The notes under the pieces are model-generated. The model was not told the origin of the DNA and ran no database searches. It worked only from the letters and a program-made list of their open reading frames with translations. Positions 45,882 through 55,157 of a DNA stretch of 64,000 bases are shown in pieces. The position numbers and the translations under genes are program-made. Numbering within the stretch: position 1 is the stretch's first letter; each line of letters begins with the position of its first letter. The stretch comes from Petrachloros mirabilis ULC683 (lineage in GTDB: Bacteria; Cyanobacteriota; Cyanobacteriia; Thermosynechococcales; Thermosynechococcaceae): contig NZ_WVIC01000016.1 in assembly GCF_009939295.1 (NCBI RefSeq), forward strand, positions 1-64,000. The letters are read 5' to 3'.

Positions 45882-46343
45882 TCACGCTGACGGGATTGCC
45901 TGAAGCGCTTTGAGGGCTTCGTCCACATGCCCCTGAAAGTTGAGCTGAGAGTTAAATAGATGACACACCGTTCCCTGCTGATTGATAATATAAGTCACCC
46001 TCCCTGGCAGAATGCCGAGGGTGCTGGGAACCCCAAAGCTCTTGCGGACTCGATTTTGGGAGTCGCTCAGCAACAGGAATGGCAATTGATAGGCCGATGC
46101 AAATTGCTGATGAGATTGCTCTGAATCAGCACTAATCCCTACAACTTCAGCTCCAACCTCCTGAAAGACTTCATACTGATCTCGAAAGGCACAGGCTTCT
46201 TTGGTACACCCTGGGGTATTGTCCTTGGGGTAGAAAAAGAGCACGACGGGCTTGCCCTTGAGCAGTTCGCTTAGCTGAATGGTCTCGCCTTGGGCAGACT
46301 TGAGCTTAAAATCAGGAGCCTGATCGCCGACTTTGATGGCCAT
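45882..46343 (-). CDS. Peroxiredoxin Q/BCP
   Basis: 153 residues. The peroxidatic and resolving cysteines are in NTPGCTKEACAFRD (C-x4-C), within FFYPKD context typical of PrxQ. It reduces hydrogen and alkyl peroxides using thioredoxin. A second PrxQ gene lies at 51218-51655. Confidence 0.94.
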   Translation of the reverse strand: MAIKVGDQAPDFKLKSAQGETIQLSELLKGKPVVLFFYPKDNTPGCTKEACAFRDQYEVFQEVGAEVVGISADSEQSHQQFASAYQLPFLLLSDSQNRVRKSFGVPSTLGILPGRVTYIINQQGTVCHLFNSQLNFQGHVDEALKALQAIPSA

Positions 46344-46657
46344 AGCGGAAATGATTTATAGAATGAGTTGATACAGAGTCACAGGTTGACTGGAATGTGC
46401 AGGATCCCAATTTTGCCCCTGGGTTTGGCTACTATTCTATAGTGACGGGCAACATCTCGACGGGTGCTCAGATCAGGACTGCCCCTCAAGTTGTATCTTG
46501 GCGCACCAAAGTGCGATCGCACTTTGGTTAACTTGGTGTTCAGCCAACAATCTTCAATTGCCCCAGACCCCAGCTTGAGAGATAGCCTCTTTCACGCATG
46601 CAGAGGGCTGATTTGTGGTTTTACCCTGTTAAAGAACTTCTTGGAAGTAATCGGTGC
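46344..46657. other. Divergent promoter region between prxQ and ntcB
   Basis: About 310 bp. It contains a 24-bp palindrome at 46505-46528 and a half-matching NtcA-type site at 46493-46506 (GTA-N8-CAC instead of GTA-N8-TAC). No gene was seen. Confidence 0.4.
46505..46528. promoter_or_regulatory. 24-bp perfect palindrome centred on HIP1
   Basis: Arms ACCAAAGT and ACTTTGGT flank the HIP1 octamer GCGATCGC. It lies about 130 bp upstream of ntcB. The symmetry far exceeds HIP1 itself, so it could be an operator or a hairpin; the role is unknown. Confidence 0.6.
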
Positions 46658-47623
46658 ATGCGTTTAGAGCAACTGCAAGCGTTTCTGGCGGTTGCCCAGT
46701 CCGGCAGCTTTCAGCAAGCCGCCCGTCAATGTGGGGTCACCCAATCCACCATCAGTCGTCAAATTCAGGGACTAGAGGCCGATCTAGGTATGCCTCTGTT
46801 TCATCGAGGCGCTCACAGTAAACTCACCTTGGCCGGAGAGCAGTTGTTGCCCCACGCCCGTAAAATTGATCAAGAATGGCAATCTGCGGTGAGCGCCATT
46901 ACTGATCTCAGAGATGGCAAACAGCCAGAGCTCTGCGTCGCTGCGATTCAATCTGTGTGTGCCTATTACTTGCCCCCTGTGCTCCAACAGTTTTCCCAGC
47001 TTTACCCCAAAGTGCAGTTGCGAGTCACCTCCCTGGGGAGCGATCGCTCCCTCAAGGTACTCAAAGATGGCCTGGTAGACTTGGCCATTGTCATGAATAA
47101 CCCCTTTCTGCTGCAAACTGCGGAAGCGGTGGTGGATTCTCTCTATCACGAACCCATTCAGGTGCTAATGGCAGCCGATCATCCTCTGGTCAGCCAAAAT
47201 TGGGTGCGGTGGGTCGATTTAGCGCAATATCCCCAGGTGGTGTTCAAAGACGGGTACGGAATGCAGCGCCTGGTTCAAGAGCAATTTCGACAGCTTGGTC
47301 TGGAACTGAAAGTGGCCATCGAACTGAATACCCTAGAGGCTTTTCGGGGGGTCATCCGTCAAGGACTCATGCTGGCTCTGCTTCCCCAAGGAGCTTTAGT
47401 CGAATCCAGCACCGATCCGACCCTGGCGGTACGAGAGCTGGCACCGGTCACCTCTAGTAAAGGCTTCTCAGCAGCGGTGCTCACCCGAGAGGTGGTGATG
47501 GTGACCACCCAAGACCGGCTGCTGATTCCACCCATTGCTAACTTTCGGCGGTTAGTCCAAGATTTTTTCAGCGCTCAGGTGCGATCTGCTACTGATTCCA
47601 CACTGAGCCTCTCAGGGGCTTAA
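46658..47623 (+). CDS. ntcB: LysR-family regulator, NtcB-like
   Basis: About 321 residues from the ATG at 46658. The N-terminal winged HTH MRLEQLQAFLAVAQSGSFQQ, AARQCGVTQSTISRQIQGLE closely follows cyanobacterial NtcB as I recall it, and the C-terminal effector domain is standard LysR. NtcB activates nitrate/nitrite assimilation genes under nitrogen limitation. Directly downstream is a CnaT-like gene and then mobA, an arrangement that strengthens the assignment. An upstream in-frame ATG at 46598 is rejected because its residues are not LysR-like. Confidence 0.8.
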   Translation: MRLEQLQAFLAVAQSGSFQQAARQCGVTQSTISRQIQGLEADLGMPLFHRGAHSKLTLAGEQLLPHARKIDQEWQSAVSAITDLRDGKQPELCVAAIQSVCAYYLPPVLQQFSQLYPKVQLRVTSLGSDRSLKVLKDGLVDLAIVMNNPFLLQTAEAVVDSLYHEPIQVLMAADHPLVSQNWVRWVDLAQYPQVVFKDGYGMQRLVQEQFRQLGLELKVAIELNTLEAFRGVIRQGLMLALLPQGALVESSTDPTLAVRELAPVTSSKGFSAAVLTREVVMVTTQDRLLIPPIANFRRLVQDFFSAQVRSATDSTLSLSGA

Positions 47624-47656
47624 CAACAGCTCCGATCTATTTTGCCAGGAGAAGCC

Positions 47657-48724
47657 ATGAGTCAGGCGTTTCGGGAGTTGCTTAAAAAGATTGGGAGTGG
47701 CCCACATACCGGCAAGTCCTTGAGCCGAGAGGAAGCCAAGGCCGCCACCCTGATGATGCTGCATCAAACCGCAACCCCAGCCCAAATCGGGGCGTTCATG
47801 ATTGCTCATCGCATTAAGCGTCCGACCCCCCCAGAGCTGGCCGGTATGCTCGACGCCTATGATCAACTTGGCCCTCAGGTGGGGGCGATTGCCTCGGCTC
47901 AGCCGGTGATCGTGTTTGGCATTCCCTACGATGGGCGATCGCGCACGGCTCCGGTGTTACCCCTGACGGCCTTGATTTTGGCGGCAGCCGGTCAGCCAGT
48001 GCTCATGCACGGGGGCACTCGTATGCCCACCAAGTATGGCATTTCTCTGACCGAACTCTGGCAAGGGCTGGGGGTAGACTGGACCTATTTGTCTTTGGCT
48101 CAGGTGCAGGAGGGGCTTGCCCAGACGCGGTTGGGCTATGTGTACTTACCTGAGCATTTCCCCCTGGCACAGGCTCTAGTCCCCTATCGAGATCAGATTG
48201 GCAAGCGCCCTCCTTTTGCCACCTTAGAGTTACTTTGGTGTCCCTATGCTGGGGATGCCCATTTGATTTCTGGCTTTGTGCATCCACCGACGGAGATTAA
48301 CCTGCAAGCAACCCTTGCTCTGCGTGGCACCCATCACTACACGACAGTGAAAGGACTCGAAGGAAGCTGCGATTTGCCCTGCGATCGCACCGCTATTGTG
48401 GGCTATCATCCCCCTGAGGCCGAACTCCAGCGGTTGCTACTTGCTCCCCGAGACTACAATCTTGGCGGTCGTGCAGTGCCCTTAGCTGACGAAGGGATCT
48501 TGTTGCACCAAATGCAGCAGGCTCTCAAGGGTCAAGACTGTGACCTACTTCCTGCCGTGCTGTGGAATGGAGGCTTTTATCTTTGGCATACAGGCTGCTG
48601 TGCTGACTTGTCCCAGGGCATTGCCCAAACCATGGAGTTGTTGCAATCTGGATTGGTGTTAGCTCAACTGGCCCAGTTGCAACAATGGCATCAAACTCAG
48701 AAGTCTTTAGCCACCTTTGCTTAA
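47657..48724 (+). CDS. cnaT: CnaT-like anthranilate phosphoribosyltransferase-family protein
   Basis: About 355 residues from the ATG at 47657, behind AGGAGA. A TrpD/glycosyltransferase family fold: SLSREEAKAATLMMLHQTAT, GIPYDGRSRTAPVLPLTALI and LMHGGTRMPTKYG. Conserved TrpD phosphoribose-binding GTGGD is absent, so tryptophan biosynthesis is unlikely. In Anabaena, CnaT, next to ntcB, is needed for expression of the nitrate assimilation operon. Position 33 bp after ntcB makes this the best assignment. Confidence 0.75.
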   Translation: MSQAFRELLKKIGSGPHTGKSLSREEAKAATLMMLHQTATPAQIGAFMIAHRIKRPTPPELAGMLDAYDQLGPQVGAIASAQPVIVFGIPYDGRSRTAPVLPLTALILAAAGQPVLMHGGTRMPTKYGISLTELWQGLGVDWTYLSLAQVQEGLAQTRLGYVYLPEHFPLAQALVPYRDQIGKRPPFATLELLWCPYAGDAHLISGFVHPPTEINLQATLALRGTHHYTTVKGLEGSCDLPCDRTAIVGYHPPEAELQRLLLAPRDYNLGGRAVPLADEGILLHQMQQALKGQDCDLLPAVLWNGGFYLWHTGCCADLSQGIAQTMELLQSGLVLAQLAQLQQWHQTQKSLATFA

Positions 48725-48751
48725 GGGTTCCTGTCATGAGCTTATCCCGAC

Positions 48752-49369
48752 ATGGCTGAGCCGAACCGACCCACCGTTACCGCCTTGATTTTGGCAGGGG
48801 GTCGAAGCTCTCGCATGGGTACGGATAAAGCCCGCATTCCCTGGCAGGGCATCCCCCTGCTCACCCGAGTGGTGTGTGCTGCCAATCAGTGCTGCGCCAC
48901 TGTGGTTGTATTAACGCCCTGGCCAGAGCAGTATGCTGACTGGGTTCCCCCCACTGTGCAGTGGCTACCGGAAGAACATCCCGACCAAGGCCCATTGGTT
49001 GCTCTAGCCCAGGGGCTCAAGCAGCTAAATAGTACTTGGGTACTACTTCTGGCCTGTGACCTGCCCTGCCTAGATCCGCAGATCTTGCAGAGCTGGATTC
49101 AGATGACCGGTGCTTTCCCCTACTCTGACCCATTGGCCGCAGCGCCGCCCATCTGGGCCTATGTCCCCCGCAGCCCTCAAGGCTGGGAACCCCTGTGTGC
49201 CTTGTACCATGTGTGTTGTCAGTCATCACTGCAAACCTTTATTGAGCAAGGTGGCCGATCTTTTCAGCGGTGGCTTGGCCAAATTCCTGTACAAACCCTG
49301 CCGTTGACGCCTCGGGTCTCCGCCATGCTGTGGAATTGCAACACCCCCCAAGATCTACTTGAGGGGTAG
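48752..49369 (+). CDS. mobA: Molybdenum cofactor guanylyltransferase MobA
   Basis: 205 residues. The nucleotidyltransferase signature LILAGGRSSRMGTDKA lies at residues 12-27, with VLLLACDLPCLDP (metal-binding Asp) near residue 97. It attaches GMP to molybdopterin; nitrate reductase of cyanobacteria needs a Mo cofactor, which fits the ntcB-cnaT neighbourhood. It starts 27 bp after cnaT. A family B repeat follows the stop by 1 bp. Confidence 0.88.
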   Translation: MAEPNRPTVTALILAGGRSSRMGTDKARIPWQGIPLLTRVVCAANQCCATVVVLTPWPEQYADWVPPTVQWLPEEHPDQGPLVALAQGLKQLNSTWVLLLACDLPCLDPQILQSWIQMTGAFPYSDPLAAAPPIWAYVPRSPQGWEPLCALYHVCCQSSLQTFIEQGGRSFQRWLGQIPVQTLPLTPRVSAMLWNCNTPQDLLEG

Positions 49370-49370
49370 A

Positions 49371-49529
49371 TTAGAGGCAGTCTGAAAAGCCTCATTCATC
49401 CCTGCATTAGCCCCCCCGACCCCCCAAAATTGGGGGGAGAAAGCCAAAAACTCTGCTCATTTCCCCCCAGAATTGGGGGGCTAGGGGGGCAAGTGCAAGG
49501 TCTAAGCAACTTCTCAAACAAGCTCTTAG
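49371..49529. repeat. Family B repeat (subtype I), intact copy
   Basis: It begins TTAGAGGCAGTCTGAAAAGC, contains two hairpins (CCCCCCAAAATTGGGGGG and CCCCCCAGAATTGGGGGG) and ends AAACAAGCTCTTA. It starts 1 bp after the mobA stop and probably acts as its terminator region. It is the empty-site reference for the element at 4757-4975. Confidence 0.85.
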
Positions 49530-49602
49530 ACCGATCTGCCATCTAGGGGATGACAAATGACCCTAGTTGAGAATATTTTGTAATTAGAATTGAGGGCATA
49601 CT

Positions 49603-50208
49603 ATGGGGAAATTTAAGTACAAACAGACTTCTAAATTTAGCTTAGAAGGCAGGTTTGCGGCATTTGAAGGTGGCAAACCCCATCAACCCAAAGCCTTAAC
49701 ACTCCTGACCTCTGAGGGTGAGTACAGCCTCAAACTCGCTAAATATTTGCGATTACCCCTCCTCAAGGGGTTGATGCCAGGGGACTGGATTCAAGTGGAG
49801 GGGTTGCAGGCAGAGGATCTAGAAACCGGGCTCTTCAAGTTCAAAGCCTATCAAGTGCGCTTGCTATCGCCCCATCCGAGCGATCCAGAGGTCACGAATT
49901 CCTTGCCCGCTTGCCCCAAATCAACCGCAACCAAGGTGTTGATTTGCCAGTCCTCTAGCTGCGTTAAGCGGGGGTCTAAGCAGGTGCAAAAAGCCCTGGA
50001 AGCAGCTCTGTGCGATCGCGGCCTTGCTGACCAAGTTATGATCAAAAAAACGGGCTGCATGGATGCCTGCAAAAAAGGCCCCCATGTGGTAGTGATGCCC
50101 GGTAAGGCTCGCTATCAAAGACTCCATCCCCAAGACATTCCGGCATTGGTGAGCGAACATTGGCCCACTGCAACGCAGAACTCCCAGGTCGAGTCTATGA
50201 TTGATTAA
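49603..50208 (+). CDS. Thioredoxin-like [2Fe-2S] ferredoxin domain protein
   Basis: 201 residues in two parts. The N-terminal 90 residues (KYKQTSKFSLEGRFAAFEGG, then GLMPGDWIQVEG) form a beta-rich domain seen in cyanobacterial relatives. The C-terminal part has the thioredoxin-like [2Fe-2S] cysteines ICQSSSCVKRGS and KKTGCMDACKKGP (C-x4-C and C-x3-C). This is the fold of the NuoE/HoxE-type ferredoxins. The role is unknown; electron transfer or Fe-S sensing is plausible. Confidence 0.85.
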   Translation: MGKFKYKQTSKFSLEGRFAAFEGGKPHQPKALTLLTSEGEYSLKLAKYLRLPLLKGLMPGDWIQVEGLQAEDLETGLFKFKAYQVRLLSPHPSDPEVTNSLPACPKSTATKVLICQSSSCVKRGSKQVQKALEAALCDRGLADQVMIKKTGCMDACKKGPHVVVMPGKARYQRLHPQDIPALVSEHWPTATQNSQVESMID

Positions 50209-50308
50209 CACAGCATCTCCTTGCCAGCATCCCCTGCCAGAGGGCTTGCCCTTTATACTTGACAAAGGCATTTGATCGACCCTGTATTCATGCCCACTTT
50301 CCACCACC

Positions 50309-51055
50309 ATGCTCCTGCATCTGTCTACCTGGCAAGACGTTGAAACTTACTTAAAAACCTCCCCAGGCATCCTGCTGCCCATTGGCTCAACCGAGCAGCA
50401 TGGCCCCACAGGACTGATTGGCACAGATGCCATTTGTGCTGAGGTCATCGCCAAGGGCGTGGGCGAGGCAACCGGTGCCCTGGTGGCTCCCACCCTCAAT
50501 GTGGGCATGGCGCTGCATCATATGGCCTTCCCCGGCAGCATGAGCCTGCGCCCCTCTACCCTGATTTTGGTGATTCGAGATTACCTGGTCAGCCTGACTA
50601 GAGCTGGCTTTTCCAAATTTTTCTTTATCAATGGCCATGGGGGGAATGTGGCCACCCTTAAGGCCGCGTTTGCCGAAACCTATGCGGCTCTGGCAGATCT
50701 GCAAATGCCCGGTTGCGATCGCGTTCAGTGCCGCCTGAATAACTGGTACATGAACCGAGACGTGATCAAACTGGCGCAGGAGCTCTATGGCGATCGAGAA
50801 GGATCTCACGCCACCCCCAGCGAAGTGGCGTTGACCCAGTTTGTTTATCCAGAAGCCATCAAAACAGCACCCCTCACCCTAGAGCCAGGCCAAGGCCACG
50901 CCATCTACGGAGCTGAAGACTTTCGGCGACGGTACCCCGATGGACGCATGGGCTCTGACCCCTCCTTGGCAACCCCAGAGCAAGGCCAACGATTTTATGA
51001 GACTGCGGTTGCCGCCATTCAAACAGATTATGTGAAGTTCTTAGCTGACTCCTAG
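50309..51055 (+). CDS. Creatininase family amidohydrolase-like protein
   Basis: 248 residues. Metal-binding residues of the creatininase/MftE fold: PIGSTEQHGPTGLIGTDA (Glu29, His31, Asp40), MALHHMAFPGS, and FFINGHGGNV, plus a later Glu in TPSEVAL. Members cleave cyclic amides or peptides; bacterial creatininase itself is only one branch. A true creatinine substrate is unlikely in this context. Confidence 0.9.
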   Translation: MLLHLSTWQDVETYLKTSPGILLPIGSTEQHGPTGLIGTDAICAEVIAKGVGEATGALVAPTLNVGMALHHMAFPGSMSLRPSTLILVIRDYLVSLTRAGFSKFFFINGHGGNVATLKAAFAETYAALADLQMPGCDRVQCRLNNWYMNRDVIKLAQELYGDREGSHATPSEVALTQFVYPEAIKTAPLTLEPGQGHAIYGAEDFRRRYPDGRMGSDPSLATPEQGQRFYETAVAAIQTDYVKFLADS

Positions 51056-51059
51056 TCGT

Positions 51060-51143
51060 CCCTGCATTCGCCCCCTACATCCCCCATTCTGGGGGACTAG
51101 GGGGGTAAGTGCAAGGTCTAAGCAACTTCTCAAACAAGCTCTC
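51060..51143. repeat. Family B repeat (subtype I), 3' partial copy
   Basis: It contains CCCCCATTCTGGGGG and ends TAAGCAACTTCTCAAACAAG followed by CTCT, matching the last half of the copy at 49371-49529; the TTAGAGGC end is absent. Confidence 0.75.
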
Positions 51144-51217
51144 AGTTTGAGGTCGCACCCTTGGGAGGCAACAGCGAAGTTGTGACTCGCTATTACCTCT
51201 CAAGCGCCATCTAGTGC

Positions 51218-51655
51218 CTAGAGACCTAGGTCGGCCAAAATATCACTAGCGTGAGTATCCGTTTTGACGCTGGTGTAGGCATGACTAATTTTGCCATCTG
51301 AGCCAATCACGTAGGTGACACGCTTGGCATAGCCTCCCCCATCGGCATCGTAGGCTTTGATGATCGAAAAATCGACATCCGCAAGCAGGGGAAAGGGCAG
51401 ATTAAACTTTTGGGTAAAGGCTTGATGAGACGATTCATCATCGGCGCTCACCCCAAGCACCACAACATCTTTGCCTTGATAGTCTGTGTAGTTATCTCGA
51501 AAACTACAGGCTTCTTTGGTGCAACCCGGGGTATCGTCTTTGGGATAGAAGTAGAGCACCACGGTTTTACCCGCAAAGTCTGACAGAGAAACGGTGTTGC
51601 CGTTCGTATCTTTGGCCGTAAAGTCTGGGGCAGACGTGCCAACCGTTAAAGCCAT
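51218..51655 (-). CDS. Peroxiredoxin Q/BCP, second copy
   Basis: 145 residues from the ATG at 51655; the ATG at 51673 adds six residues. YFYPKDDTPGCTKEACSFRD holds both redox cysteines (C-x4-C). It differs from the copy at 45.9 kb through most of its length (for example VLGVSADDESSHQAF versus VVGISADSEQSHQQF), so the two are old paralogues rather than a recent duplication. Confidence 0.94.
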   Translation of the reverse strand: MALTVGTSAPDFTAKDTNGNTVSLSDFAGKTVVLYFYPKDDTPGCTKEACSFRDNYTDYQGKDVVVLGVSADDESSHQAFTQKFNLPFPLLADVDFSIIKAYDADGGGYAKRVTYVIGSDGKISHAYTSVKTDTHASDILADLGL

Positions 51656-51748
51656 AACGATTCTCCAATGCAAAGGACAGAATAGGGCTAGAAAACAAGC
51701 CCCTGTCGTATGGTATACCTTTTATTCAGGTTATTTCTGGGATTATTT

Positions 51749-54136
51749 CTAGGGGTATGTCTGGTGGTGCTGAATAGGTTGAGCCAGGGGGGTTGGCTGG
51801 GCAGCGGGGTAAGAAATGCGCTTGTGATGAAACTGGAGCCACACTTTGACAAACACATCAGCTAGAAGCTTGAGGTCATCTCGGGTCAGCCCTGCATCCA
51901 AAAGTTGATTATCTTGCCACCGTGCCTTAAAGATCTTTTTGATCATTTGCAGGGCAATATCAGCATTTTCTTCTTTTAGAGAGCGCAGAGCCGCTTCACA
52001 AGAATCTGCTAGCATGACGATCCCTGTTTCCCGAGACTGCGGCGTCGGGCCGTCGTACCGAAAATCTGCCTCTTGGACAGGAGGCATCTCTGGGTCTGCA
52101 ACCGCTTGCTGTTGGGCTTGGTGGTAAAAATAGGCAATCACCATAGAGCCTTGATGTTCGGGGATAAAAGCGCGCACGGCAGTCGGCAGCCGACATTTGC
52201 GCGCCATGACTAGTCCTTCGGTGACATGCTTTTTAATCAGAGCGGCACTTCGCCAGGGATCATTGATTTGATCATGTTTATTGGGTAGGCCAAATTGATT
52301 TTCAATAAAGCCCTCGGGATCGTGGAGTTTGCCAATATCGTGATACAGGGCACCCGTTCGCACTAGCTCGACGTTGCAACCCAAGGCTCGGGCTCCGGCC
52401 TCCGCCAGGGTGGCAACCAGCAAGGTGTGCTGAAAGGTGCCTGGGGCATCAGTTGCGAGGCGCTTCAACATGGGGCGGTTAGAATTAGCCAGTTCTGCTA
52501 GGCGGATGGGGGTCACCAAGTCAAAGACATGCTCTAAGTAGGGGCTAATTCCTAGGGCCACAACCCCCCATCCCATGCCCACCAACCCCAATCTCAGAGC
52601 AGTGCCTAAGGCCACATAGATGCCTACGCCAGTGATGCCCAACAACACCAAGGCGACCAACCCTTGGGTGACGGCGACAATAACCCCAACGAGGGCGAGA
52701 TCTTCGCGCGATCGCGTCTGGTGCGCCACCATAGCACCGACTAAACTTGCTGAAGCGACAGCAGCCAGCTCAATCCAGCCCCCGACCAGTGCCAAAGGCA
52801 TCAGTGCCGACAACAGGAGCACCACGGTCGCCCCCAGAATCGAGCCATAGAAACTTCCCACCAACATCCCCACCGCTGGCAAGCTGGCATAGCTAAAGCT
52901 GCCGGTACTCCAGACCACCAGAGGCGAGCTGAGCGACAGCAGCAGCAACAGCACATAGTCTCTCCGCGATAGAGACTGGTGGGTATGCTGCGAAACCCAC
53001 CACACCCCACCTACGGCAATACTGACAAGGCCAGTAGTGCCCAGCAAGCCCAACCAGTTAGGTTGGCGACGGCTCAGCTTAAAGTGCTCTAGGAGCACAA
53101 AGTCTGCTTGGGTGATGGTTTCCCCCGCCTGCACAATCAGGTCTCCCTGTTGAATCTCAATCCGAATTGGTGTCACAGCCTCGGCGGCAGTATTTTCTTG
53201 GCGCTTGGTGCCTTCAAAATCAATGATCAGATTGGCTCGCAACAGATTAGACAGCAGGTGTACCCCCAAAGCCTGAGTGGCAGGCGCAGCGTCTGAGAGC
53301 TGTAACTTAATCGCCTCTCGCAAGGTGTCCAGGGGCAACCCAGGAGGGATGCCCTGAACCAACATTCGACTCGTTGCCAGCCGGATCTGCTGCTCCGCCT
53401 CTTGCCAATCGGCATCCGATAAACTTAAGGCATCCTGAAGTTGGGAATTGGGGAGGGCGGCATCCGCCGTCCGTAAGGCACGCTGATAGCGCTGTTGAGC
53501 TTGACGGATTTGGGAGTTTAGCTCGGTAGGGTTTGAGGTGCGATGGTCGAAGACCGCCCTTTGGGCATCGCGGTAGGCTTGCAGTTGCTCTCGTGCTTGT
53601 TGTGCTAGGGATGGAGAGGCAAGAAGTGTTCGCCCTGAAGTGGATGAAGCCAAAATATCCTCTAAATCAGAGGTCGCAGCTTGCCGCAGATAGTGCTGCA
53701 CCGGGGTAGATAAAATTTCAGGAGTGACAAAGGGAAAAGCGCCTACCGCCTGACGCACGTCTCGAACTTGACTGAGGGTTGCCTCTAGGCTGAGGCGAAT
53801 TCGATCTGTAGCCGTCTGACTGCGCATAAACAAGCTGATGGTCTCTTGGCGCGCCTGCCGACGAGCCTCTTCGGTCGCATAGGGATCTTCGACACTCGTC
53901 GATGCCGGGGCTCGAATGGTCTGGGGAGCGGGTCGTCCAGGGGCTAAACGAGGCTCATTATAGAAGGAGTGACCGACTACACCCGTCAATAAAACAATTG
54001 ACGACCCGGCCAAGAGAAAGGGCGACCGGCGACGTTGAGCAGGCCGATAGCAAGCAGAGTATTTTGACTTAAGGGGATTCCGAAGAGATGTCCACCATTG
54101 ATTTAGCCATCGCCGTTGGGAATGAAACAAGCTCAT
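51749..54136 (-). CDS. 7TM-HD (HDIG) family phosphodiesterase, PgpH-like
   Basis: About 795 residues from the ATG at 54136; a frame extension to 54247 is possible. One N-terminal TM helix (FLLAGSSIVLLTGVVGHSFY), a large extracytoplasmic 7TM-HDED domain, a bundle of seven TM helices (residues about 390-560), and a cytoplasmic HD domain with FQHTLLVATLAEAGAR and TGALYHDIGKLHDPEGFIEN. Homologues such as Listeria PgpH hydrolyse cyclic-di-AMP, a plausible but unproven activity here. Confidence 0.92.
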   Translation of the reverse strand: MSLFHSQRRWLNQWWTSLRNPLKSKYSACYRPAQRRRSPFLLAGSSIVLLTGVVGHSFYNEPRLAPGRPAPQTIRAPASTSVEDPYATEEARRQARQETISLFMRSQTATDRIRLSLEATLSQVRDVRQAVGAFPFVTPEILSTPVQHYLRQAATSDLEDILASSTSGRTLLASPSLAQQAREQLQAYRDAQRAVFDHRTSNPTELNSQIRQAQQRYQRALRTADAALPNSQLQDALSLSDADWQEAEQQIRLATSRMLVQGIPPGLPLDTLREAIKLQLSDAAPATQALGVHLLSNLLRANLIIDFEGTKRQENTAAEAVTPIRIEIQQGDLIVQAGETITQADFVLLEHFKLSRRQPNWLGLLGTTGLVSIAVGGVWWVSQHTHQSLSRRDYVLLLLLSLSSPLVVWSTGSFSYASLPAVGMLVGSFYGSILGATVVLLLSALMPLALVGGWIELAAVASASLVGAMVAHQTRSREDLALVGVIVAVTQGLVALVLLGITGVGIYVALGTALRLGLVGMGWGVVALGISPYLEHVFDLVTPIRLAELANSNRPMLKRLATDAPGTFQHTLLVATLAEAGARALGCNVELVRTGALYHDIGKLHDPEGFIENQFGLPNKHDQINDPWRSAALIKKHVTEGLVMARKCRLPTAVRAFIPEHQGSMVIAYFYHQAQQQAVADPEMPPVQEADFRYDGPTPQSRETGIVMLADSCEAALRSLKEENADIALQMIKKIFKARWQDNQLLDAGLTRDDLKLLADVFVKVWLQFHHKRISYPAAQPTPLAQPIQHHQTYP

Positions 54137-54263
54137 CTTTGAACTGCCACCTGAAAAGGGTAGGGGTCGAGTCAAAGGGAAAACTTTGTCACCCAACCGA
54201 ATTACAGACGTGCTGTTGTGCTGATCTCGGAGAGCGGCAGGGAGCACCGCTTGTTTTAGATCG

Positions 54264-54398
54264 TTAGAGGCTGTCTTTAAAGTCTTGCTCTATATTCGCC
54301 CCCCCATTCTGGGCGGCCTTGATCACACTTAAGTCCCCCAGAATGGGGGATTTAGGGGGCTAGTGCAAGGCGTTAGAAACTTTTCAAACCGCCTCTAA
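54264..54398. repeat. Family B repeat, subtype II
   Basis: It begins TTAGAGGCTGTCTTTAAAGT and ends AAACCGCCTCTAA, with hairpin CCCCCAGAATGGGGG. It fills most of the gap between the HDIG gene and the Crp/Fnr gene. Confidence 0.85.
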
Positions 54399-54503
54399 GG
54401 TCTCCTGAAAGATCCTGGAGCGCATCACCCGCAGGTTTTGCTGAGGTTCCTTACCCTAATTATAGTCAACTTGACCTGTGCGCCGTAGATTCATCCACAA
54501 CGT

Positions 54504-55157
54504 TCATTGTTGCCCAGTAATGCTCAGCCGTTGCTGGGGGATTGGCAAAAGGATTCTTCCGCAGATCCAAGACAGATACTTTTCTGACTCTAAGTGGCTC
54601 AACAGACGGGTCACAGTGACTCGGGTTGTGCCTAAAATGTCGGCAATTTCTTGATGGGTGAGGCGAATGTTCAGGTGAATGCCCTGATCTGTAGAGCGCC
54701 CAAATTTTAGCGCCAACCAATCTAACAACTGAAGTAAACGCTGCTGCATGGGGCCGCTGCGGATGCTGAGCAACTCTTGCGATTGATGGAGATGAGCCAG
54801 CAAAATTTGATTGAGATAGGCACTGTGAACGGTGACCAGTGGAGATACGTTGACCGTACTCAGACATTCTGCTTGATGAGGCCGAATCTGAGCTAGGGCA
54901 GATCCTACAACATCACCTACTCCCCAGAGTCCCAGGGTAATCAGGGCACCGTCTTCTGCCAGGGTGAAGGTGCGAACTGTCCCGGCTTCCAGACGCCAGA
55001 GGATGTCTTGAGGCAGGGGGATTAACTCCCGCTTCCGGAAGGTTTGATTGCGCCTTGGGGGTAAGGAGGGGTTTTGCAACACATCTCCTCGCAGACGCGA
55101 GGAGACAAACGATCTTTGGGGCTGGGGATCACGACGGTTGTGGATGAGGATAGACAT
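54504..55157 (-). CDS. Crp/Fnr-family transcription regulator
   Basis: About 217 residues from the ATG at 55157; residues upstream in the longer frame are not conserved. A cyclic-nucleotide-binding-like fold (DILWRLEAGTVRTFTLAEDG, LITLGLWGVGDVVG) is followed by a C-terminal HTH (RLTHQEIADILGTTRVTVTR). The HTH resembles NtcA closely but the sensory domain differs, so this is a paralogue rather than NtcA itself. Its start is overlapped by the preceding gene. Confidence 0.85.
   Translation of the reverse strand: MSILIHNRRDPQPQRSFVSSRLRGDVLQNPSLPPRRNQTFRKRELIPLPQDILWRLEAGTVRTFTLAEDGALITLGLWGVGDVVGSALAQIRPHQAECLSTVNVSPLVTVHSAYLNQILLAHLHQSQELLSIRSGPMQQRLLQLLDWLALKFGRSTDQGIHLNIRLTHQEIADILGTTRVTVTRLLSHLESEKYLSWICGRILLPIPQQRLSITGQQ

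Noticed and set aside
46493-46506. NtcA-type box upstream of ntcB
   Set aside because: GTA-N8-CAC lacks the TAC half, and it is not followed by a well-placed -10 element; recorded only as a half match.
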